Positions 6,944-11,973 of a stretch of DNA of 11,973 bases are shown here, in pieces. The position numbers and the translations under genes are program-made. The DNA is from Gammaproteobacteria bacterium (GTDB taxonomy: Bacteria > Pseudomonadota > Gammaproteobacteria > Halothiobacillales > Halothiobacillaceae), in the NCBI GenBank assembly GCA_029335925.2, contig JARJMX020000022.1, forward strand, positions 1 to 11,973, in the 5' to 3' direction. Below the pieces are notes generated by a model. That model saw nothing but the letters and a program-made list of their open reading frames with translations, had not been told where the DNA came from and made no database searches. Every line of letters begins with the position of its first letter. Position 1 is the stretch's first letter.

Positions 6944-7013
6944 GTAGGAGTGATGCCCTCGTCGCGATAGGGGCTGACTGAAGAGGCCATCGGCCCGAGG
7001 GCGGGCCTCCTAC
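6944..7013. repeat. REP-like intergenic hairpin, copy 1
   Basis: GTAGGAG (6944-6950) pairs with CTCCTAC (7007-7013), and GCCCTCG (6955-6961) pairs with CGAGGGC (6996-7002), separated by a 4/4 internal loop. The central part contains GGGGCTGA. The element fills the gap between the DUF4124 gene and the ntrB remnant. A second element with the same outer arm and GGGCTGA lies at 10292-10360, so this is probably a dispersed family in the genome. Confidence 0.65.
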
Positions 7014-7025
7014 ACAACCTAAGTT

Positions 7026-7731
7026 TTGACGGTGCGACGGGCTCTCTCGCCTAAGAACAGGGGTGAGCCGGACGCTTGGTCAGATCTGGACACGCATCAG
7101 ACTCCCAACTGCGCCCTCCTCGCGCGCCTGCTTGAACACCAGACGGTGGCCTTGCTTTGGCTAGATGCCGGGCTGCAGGTCGTTTACCTCAACCCATCCG
7201 CCGAGAATCTGCTCGGGCTGAGTCTGCGCCAGACCTGGAGCCTGTCGGTGCGCGCCATCCTGCCGGGGGCGAGGCGAGCTTGCCGAAGGCGCTGCGCCAG
7301 TCGTTCGAGAGCAGGCATCCCTGCATCTTCCGTGAGCTGCCCCTGCATGCAACCGGTCGTGAGATGATGATCGATTGCGCCCGCTGATCGCCCATGATCT
7401 GGGCGAGGGGGTGCGGGTGGAGAGGATGGATGTCGAACGCCATCTGCGCATTTTGAGCCCGTACGACATGCAGGACAGCCGTATGCGTTTGGTCACCGAT
7501 TATGATCCGAGTATCCCCGAGCTGTAGGCTGACCTCGACCTTTTGATCCAGGCCGTGCTTAATATCGTGCGCAAATGCCAAGCAGACCCTGGCGGGTCAA
7601 GCCGATGCCCGCATCATCATTCGCACCTGCGTGCTGCGTCAATTCGCCTTCGGCTGCACCCCGCCACCGGCGGGTGGCACGCATCGACATCGAGGACAAC
7701 GGTCCCGGCATTCCGCTGCCCCCACAGCGAG
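7026..7731 (+). pseudogene. ntrB: Remnant of ntrB (nitrogen sensor kinase), broken and deleted
   Basis: NtrB pieces can be read in order in three frames. First, a PAS-domain start (LLEHQTVALLWLDAGLQVV, then YLNPSAENLLGLSLRQ) shifts frame in a G run at 7265-7269. Next come ASLPKALRQSFESRHPC and LHATGREMMIDC, with a second shift near 7380. PLIAHDLGEGVRV and DVERHLRIL then jump straight to LVTDYDPSIPEL, so the whole histidine-box region (AHEIKNPL in relatives) is missing. A TAG at 7525 interrupts before DLLIQAVLNIVRK, and further shifts precede RVARIDIEDNGPGIPLP, the ATP-binding N/G1 boxes. The rest of the kinase domain is absent. No functional sensor can be made. Confidence 0.88.
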
Positions 7732-7770
7732 CCTCGGGCCGTCCTGCCCGCACAGGCCCCAGAGGCGTAG

Positions 7771-7973
7771 CCCGTCCTGCTGCGCCGCTGGGCCGCTGCC
7801 CGTCTCGCGTCCGGGCAGCATGATCTGCTGGACGCAGCGCTGCCGATATTCGAGCGAGTCATGATCGATTCCACCATGGCCCAGACCTGTGGCCGCAAGC
7901 AGGACGCCGCCATGCTCCTTGGCTAAGGCGCAACACCCTGGCGCGAAAGATGAAGCCATTGGGCATGGAGTGA
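7771..7973 (+). pseudogene. ntrC: C-terminal remnant of ntrC (nitrogen regulator)
   Basis: Only the end of NtrC survives, about 65 codons of a usual ~470. It reads VLLRRWAAARLASGQHDLLD, then ALPIFERVMI and GRKQDAAMLLG, typical of the NtrC Fis-type DNA-binding domain. A TAA at 7924 and a one-base shift break the recognition helix. The original end, RNTLARKMKPLGME, is in another frame and stops at 7973. The receiver and AAA+ domains are gone, so one deletion probably joined the ntrB kinase domain (near 7731) to this tail. Confidence 0.88.
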
Positions 7974-8034
7974 GGGTTGCAACGTCGGTCGGGTGGAGCG
8001 AGTATCGTCTCATCCAACCTGTGGCGACCCTGCC

Positions 8035-8403
8035 ATGCCGACGTTGCGTCCCGTCTTTCTTGGTGTCCTGGTGTTTCCGCTTTTGGGCGGCTGCCTTGGC
8101 GGCGATTTTCCTTCCATGGCGTCGCCGCCGGAGCCTGCCGCGGTGAATCCGCAGGGGCCGCAGCAGTTCATGCTCAAGTTCAAGGACGGACGCGATGAGC
8201 AGGCGGTGCGCGCGAGCCTTCCACAGCTCTCGCAGCTGGCCGGACTGGAGCTTGCTTACGTGCGTCCCATGTCCGGCCAGGCCCATGTCCTGCGTTTCCC
8301 TGCTGCGGCTACCCTAGTGCAGGTCGAGCAGGGACTGCGTGCCCTGCAGACCATGCCGGAGGTTGACTACGTCGAGCTGGATCACCGGATGAAGCGCCCA
8401 TGA
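8035..8403 (+). CDS. Lipoprotein resembling a free-standing subtilase propeptide
   Basis: The product has 122 residues. The N-terminus ends in the lipobox LLGGC, with Cys20 as the lipidated residue, so it is probably membrane-anchored on the outside. The rest (about 40-120) looks like an inhibitor I9 / S8 propeptide fold: QQFMLKFKDG, VRPMSGQAHVLRF, and a final MPEVDYVELDHRM. The same pattern occurs in the propeptide of the next protein (VRPLPGQLQVLKL, then ARMAEPDLRVY), so the two probably share ancestry. The stop codon overlaps the protease start as ATGA, which implies translational coupling. A role as inhibitor or folding helper of the protease is inferred. A GTG at 7993 is an alternative start, and no strong ribosome site is seen. 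Confidence 0.75.
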   Translation: MPTLRPVFLGVLVFPLLGGCLGGDFPSMASPPEPAAVNPQGPQQFMLKFKDGRDEQAVRASLPQLSQLAGLELAYVRPMSGQAHVLRFPAAATLVQVEQGLRALQTMPEVDYVELDHRMKRP

Positions 8404-10268
8404 AACGATTTTCCCTCGCCGCCAGCCTGGTGGTCGCCGCCAGCCTCCTTCCACTCGCCCAGGCGGCCTTGCCAGCGCAGGAGGTGCCCGTTACCCAGTT
8501 GATCGTCCAACCCAGCAGCTTCCATGCTGCGCGCGCTTCCCGTCTTGATGCCGCGGCTATGGCCCCCTTCATTCAGACGGCCGGAGTGGTCATGGAGCAT
8601 GTGCGCCCCCTGCCCGGCCAATTGCAGGTGCTGAAGCTGCCTCACCCCATGCGTCCGGACGAGGCACGGGCTTACGCCACGCGGCTGGTCGAGTCCGGCG
8701 TGGCCCGCATGGCCGAGCCGGATTTGCGCGTCTACCCAAGCCGGGTGCCCAATGACCCCATCTACCCGAACCAGTGGCATTACCACCCCCTCGTGACGGG
8801 GCGGTCCTATGGACAGAACAACTATGGCCTGAACCTGCCCGCAGCCTGGGACCGCACGACGGGAAGCCGCTCAGTGGTCGTGGCCGTGCTCGACACGGGA
8901 TTGCTGCCCCATGCAGACATCGATGCCGGACGCATCTTGCCGGGCTACGATTTCATCTCCGGCCTCGACACCGACGGCGACGGGAGGGAGGATGACTTCT
9001 TTTATGCCAATGACGGCGACGGACGCGATGCCAACCCGCTTGATCCCGGGGACTGGGTCTCGGCGGATGACCGTAAGCTTCATCCTGAGTGTGAGCTGTC
9101 GGACAGCTCCTGGCATGGCACCCATATCGCCGGCACCATCGGCGCAGCCACGGATAATGCGCTGGGCGTAGCGGGGATTGACTGGCAAGCCCGCCTGTTG
9201 CCGGTGCGGGTACTGGGCAAGTGCGGGGGGGCGACGTCCGATATCATCGACGCCTTGTACTGGTCGGTCGGCCTCCCGGTCCCCAATGTCCCGGCCAATC
9301 CGAATCCGGCACGCGTGATCAACCTGAGTCTGAGCAGCGGGATCGGCCCATGTCCGCTGAGCCTGCAGGCCGCCTTCCGCGCGATCCATGCCGTCGGCGC
9401 TACGGTCGTCGTGGCCGCCGGCAACGATGCCGGAAGCGCAGGCAGCTACTTTCCCGGCAACTGCCGCGGGGTGATCACGGTCGCAGCGACCAACCGGCAG
9501 GGGCAGCGGGCGAGCTACACCAACACCGGTAGCGTGGTGACCTTGAGCGCGCCAGGGGGGGACCCTGCCGTCGATACCGGCATCCTGTCCCTCTCCAATA
9601 GCGGCACCACCGTGCCAAGGGCGGATGACTACGCCTTTGCCGCCGGGACCAGCATGGCAGCAGCCCATGTGTCTGGCCTTGTGGCCCTCATGCGCGCGGC
9701 CAACTCGGGGCTGACTGATGCGGAGATACGCGATGCCCTGCGCGTCACGGCCACCCCCTTCCCGCAATACGGCGATGGTTACGACTGTACGCTGGCCACT
9801 TGCGGCGCCGGTATTGCTCGCGCGGACTGGGCCTTGCTGGCGGCGCAGGGTGTGGATTTCGTGCCTGATGCGTTCAGCATTCCCCCCCGGAACGATGTCC
9901 CCTTGGCAACCGCCGTCACCTCCGAGCCCATCGTCATCCGCGGCCTCGGGTATGCCACCCACATCACTGTCCAGAATGGCGAATACAGCATAGGCTGCAC
10001 GCAAAGCTTTACCCGCACTCCTGGGGAGGTGAGTGACGGGCAGAGTGTATGCGTACGCCATACTTCGGCCGCAACGTACAGTACACCGGTGACGAGTGTC
10101 TTGACGGTTGGAGGCGTGAGCGCAAGCTTTACGAGTAAGACTCAGGTGACACCGACACCGGCTCCGACACCGGCTCCGGAATCAGGCGGTGGGGGCGCAC
10201 TGGGGCTTTGGGCGCTGCTTGGGCTGGCAGGTTTGGCCCTTGGGCGGCGCATCCGTACTCACTCCTGA
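8400..10268 (+). CDS. Secreted S8 serine protease with GlyGly-CTERM tail
   Basis: The product is a subtilisin-family endopeptidase of 622 residues. The order is signal peptide (1-22), I9-like propeptide (about 28-113), and catalytic domain (about 120-480) with triad D165 (AVLDTGL), H239 (SWHGTHIAGT), S418 (GTSMAAAHVSG) and oxyanion Asn342 (AAGND). An acidic, probably calcium-binding segment at 190-218 (DTDGDG, NDGDGRD) lies between D165 and H239. A beta-sandwich-like domain with Cys533 and Cys551 follows, then a Thr/Pro linker (583-594), GGGG (596-599), a hydrophobic helix (600-615) and Arg616-Arg617. This tail is a GlyGly-CTERM sorting signal, normally cut by rhombosortase after the glycines so that the protein leaves the inner membrane. 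The matching rhombosortase is encoded opposite, at 10385-10978. Confidence 0.95.
   Translation: MKRFSLAASLVVAASLLPLAQAALPAQEVPVTQLIVQPSSFHAARASRLDAAAMAPFIQTAGVVMEHVRPLPGQLQVLKLPHPMRPDEARAYATRLVESGVARMAEPDLRVYPSRVPNDPIYPNQWHYHPLVTGRSYGQNNYGLNLPAAWDRTTGSRSVVVAVLDTGLLPHADIDAGRILPGYDFISGLDTDGDGREDDFFYANDGDGRDANPLDPGDWVSADDRKLHPECELSDSSWHGTHIAGTIGAATDNALGVAGIDWQARLLPVRVLGKCGGATSDIIDALYWSVGLPVPNVPANPNPARVINLSLSSGIGPCPLSLQAAFRAIHAVGATVVVAAGNDAGSAGSYFPGNCRGVITVAATNRQGQRASYTNTGSVVTLSAPGGDPAVDTGILSLSNSGTTVPRADDYAFAAGTSMAAAHVSGLVALMRAANSGLTDAEIRDALRVTATPFPQYGDGYDCTLATCGAGIARADWALLAAQGVDFVPDAFSIPPRNDVPLATAVTSEPIVIRGLGYATHITVQNGEYSIGCTQSFTRTPGEVSDGQSVCVRHTSAATYSTPVTSVLTVGGVSASFTSKTQVTPTPAPTPAPESGGGGALGLWALLGLAGLALGRRIRTHS
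10152..10178 (+). repeat. 12-bp tandem repeat in the protease linker
   Basis: CCGACACCGGCT occurs twice in tandem plus a partial third unit. It encodes the Pro-Thr-Pro-Ala spacer just before the GlyGly-CTERM signal. Such a repeat can change length by slippage in four-residue steps without shifting the frame. Confidence 0.8.
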
Positions 10269-10291
10269 TCCTCAAGGTCGATAGAATGGGC

Positions 10292-10360
10292 GTAGGAGAC
10301 TCGCCTTCGGGCTGATGGTTTCATGCCACAGCCTCAGATCGCGGCGAGGATGTCTCCTTA
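10292..10360. repeat. REP-like intergenic hairpin, copy 2
   Basis: AGGAGAC (10294-10300) pairs with GTCTCCT (10352-10358), and TCGCC (10301-10305) pairs with GGCGA (10343-10347). It begins GTAGGAG and contains GGGCTGA, like the element at 6944-7013 and in the same orientation. It sits between two convergent genes, the protease and the rhombosortase, where it may also help end both transcripts. Confidence 0.6.
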
Positions 10361-10384
10361 CCCCCTGAGCCGCGACCCCGTCAT

Positions 10385-10978
10385 TTACGATGACCGACGG
10401 AGCAGCCGCCAGGCCAAGGCACTCACCACCCCTCCGAAGGCGCCGAACTGGTGCGCAGCATGGATGACCGGTGCTCCAATAAGCTCCGCGCTACCCGTGC
10501 CTAGATGAGCTTCCAATGCAAGCTTGAGCAGCAGGCCCATAGCAGCGACAGCCCGGAGTCTAAGGCTTGTGCCCAAGGCCAGAACGATGCCAGCCGCGAA
10601 TAGGCCGTGCAGAACGCCGGAGGCCCCGGCGTACCAGGCCACCTCCGGGACAAGCCACCACAGGCCAAGGCCCACCGCACAGACACCGCCCAAGAACATC
10701 CCCAGCAGGGCCACCGGGTGGGCCAGCTCCCGAGACCACACCGCCATCACCCCGGCCAGTCCGAGCAGGTTGAGGACCAGGTGTACTGCGTTCAGGTGGA
10801 CGAGCTGGCCGGTCAGCAGACGCCAGACCTGCCCATCCCCGATGGCCTGGCGGTCATAGCCCCAGAGGGCAAGCCCGCCGTGGGCCTGCAGTACGCACCA
10901 AAGCCCGCCGAGCAGGAGGGTGGCCCACCACCGACGCAGAAGCAGTCGCCAGGGCCGTGGCTTAATCATGCCGGGCAT
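10385..10978 (-). CDS. rrtA: Rhombosortase (rhomboid-family protease)
   Basis: The product is a 197-residue membrane protease with about six hydrophobic segments and no extra domains, typical of rhombosortase. The catalytic Ser120 is in WYAGASGVLHG and the partner His176 in HAAHQFGAFGG, both typical of this subfamily. It is expected to cut GlyGly-CTERM proteins in the inner membrane, and the convergent protease at 8400-10268 carries exactly that signal. The ATG at 10978 overlaps the last codons of the former acyl-CoA synthetase frame (stop at 10964-10962), so the two genes were once coupled. No good ribosome site is visible before either 10978 or the alternative ATG at 10969. The premature stop in the upstream gene may therefore have reduced its translation. 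Confidence 0.92.
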   Translation of the reverse strand: MPGMIKPRPWRLLLRRWWATLLLGGLWCVLQAHGGLALWGYDRQAIGDGQVWRLLTGQLVHLNAVHLVLNLLGLAGVMAVWSRELAHPVALLGMFLGGVCAVGLGLWWLVPEVAWYAGASGVLHGLFAAGIVLALGTSLRLRAVAAMGLLLKLALEAHLGTGSAELIGAPVIHAAHQFGAFGGVVSALAWRLLRRSS

Positions 10979-11973
10979 CGATGGCGTCGATCCCTTGGGC
11001 GTAGCGCGCCAGGAGGGCTGGCCGCTTGAGCTTGAGCATGGGGGTGATGCGTCCCTCCTCCACTATCTACGGTCGGTCGAAAAGCGGGACGCCGCTTAGC
11101 CTAGCATGGCCGGGGAAGGTGTACAGCACCCGGTTGACGCAGGCCAGCCCGGCCTGGATGCGGCGCGCGACCCGCTCGTAGATGCGCGGCACGGAGATCA
11201 GGAGGGTCGGTCGTACCTCGCGCAGGTCCTCGCCCAGCTGCTGGATGGAACGCGCGAAGGCGACCTCAGCGCCGCACAGCATGGGCAGCACACAGCCTGC
11301 CGTGCGCTCCAGCATGTGGGAGAGGGGTAGGAAGGAGAGAAAGCGATCCTGTGGCCCGATGTCAACCAGGCTGGCCGCCGCGCGGGCATTCTCGAGGATA
11401 TTGCGGTGGCTGAGCATGACCCCCTTCGGCCTACCCGTGGTGCCGGAAGTGTAGACGATAGTGGCAAGGTCGTCGGCCGTGACGACCGGGGCCGGGGGTA
11501 GGGTGCCTTCGGCCGCTGTCAGCCATGCCTCCAGTGTCACCACGCGTGGATCATCGGTGGCGAGCGGGCGGAGGGTGACGATGCGCCGTAGGGTCTTTAG
11601 ATCCTCCTCCGCCAGCACCGGGCCCAGACGCGACCATTGTTGGCCGTCCTGCAACAGCAGGACACGCGCCCCGGTCTCGCGCAGGATGAAGGCCACGTTG
11701 TCCGAGCGGTCATCCACATACAAGGGCACGCTGACGAGCCCGAGTGACTGTGCGGCGAGGTCGAGGGCGATCCAGTCCGGACTATTGTCCAGCATGACCG
11801 CTACGCGCTCGCCCGGAGGCAGTCCCTCCTTGGTGAGCGCGGCCCGCAGGCGGTCCACGCGTACCGCCATGGCGCTCCACGTTAGCGAGCCCCAGGATGC
11901 CCGGGCACGGTCGAAGACCCAGTAGGCGGTCGCGTTCGGACTCTGCGCAACCCGCGCTTGGAACAGCTCAACC
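10962..11973 (-). pseudogene. Long-chain acyl-CoA synthetase (AMP-binding), deleted and interrupted
   Basis: This is a FadD/FadD15-like fatty-acid CoA ligase gene that enters from the right edge, its 5' end outside the window. The frame is open from 11973 through LFQARVAQSPNATAYWVFDR and the ATP-loop motif YTSGTTGRPKGVMLSH to PRIYERVARRIQAGLA near 11142. There it jumps to CVNRVLYTFPGHARL, which belongs near the C-terminus of the family. About 250 residues are missing in frame, including the core A5/A8 regions and the lysine-bearing hinge. Twelve codons later TAG (11069-11067) replaces an expected Trp, and VEEGRITPMLKLKRPALL then continues in frame to the natural stop at 10964-10962. An active ligase is very unlikely. 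Confidence 0.87.

Noticed and set aside
7543..7913. Several short overlapping open frames on both strands
   Set aside because: They are fragments of the decayed ntrB-ntrC region. The only recognisable peptides are NtrB and NtrC pieces in shifting frames.
8871..10061. Minus-strand open frame of 396 codons opposite the S8 protease
   Set aside because: The other strand encodes a full catalytic triad and sorting tail. The antisense translation has no family features.
1..11973. CRISPR arrays, tRNA or rRNA genes, insertion sequences
   Set aside because: I found no regularly spaced repeats, no cloverleaf-like sequences and no transposase or terminal repeats in the window.

Overview
The window is GC-rich, densely coded DNA from a sulfur-oxidising proteobacterium, most likely a gammaproteobacterium. 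The pointers are a SoxA/SoxX pair, an adenylylatable type I glutamine synthetase next to remains of ntrB and ntrC, and a GlyGly-CTERM protease with a rhombosortase. I cannot name the genus from sequence alone.

Left block (1-4534, all minus strand). In transcription order it holds a sigma-54 activator with a degenerate receiver domain (4534-3167), an intergenic control region, a SoxH-like exported metallo-beta-lactamase-fold hydrolase (2698-1670), soxA (1649-813) and soxX (781-113). The control region has two matching 15-bp palindromes (3122-3136 and 3141-3155), an AT-rich tract and a near-consensus -24/-12 promoter (2985-3000). It reads as a complete sigma-54 switch: activator, paired upstream sites, promoter, then a sulfur-oxidation unit with a roughly 276-nt leader. 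soxY, soxZ, soxB and soxCD are not in the window.

Middle block (4535-7973, plus strand). glnA (4821-6230) has a near-consensus sigma-54 promoter, an NtrC-like site upstream and a clear terminator. A DUF4124 envelope protein follows (6310-6921). Then comes a stretch that can be read as the former ntrB-ntrC operon. It has several frameshifts and stops, has lost the NtrB histidine region, and passes directly to the last ~65 codons of ntrC. The nitrogen-control system next to glnA is therefore dead, although glnA itself and its promoter look intact.

Right block (8035-11973). A small lipoprotein resembling a subtilase propeptide overlaps by 4 bp a secreted S8 serine protease that ends in a GlyGly-CTERM tail. 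The rhombosortase that would process that tail is convergent with it. The rhombosortase start overlaps the end of a long-chain acyl-CoA synthetase gene that has a large in-frame deletion and a nonsense codon and runs off the right edge. Two related hairpin repeats (6944-7013 and 10292-10360) sit between genes.

The most interesting points are the unphosphorylatable-looking activator with its own paired sites before the sox genes, the stand-alone propeptide-like lipoprotein coupled to a protease, and two genes or operons lost by internal deletion while their neighbours stay intact.
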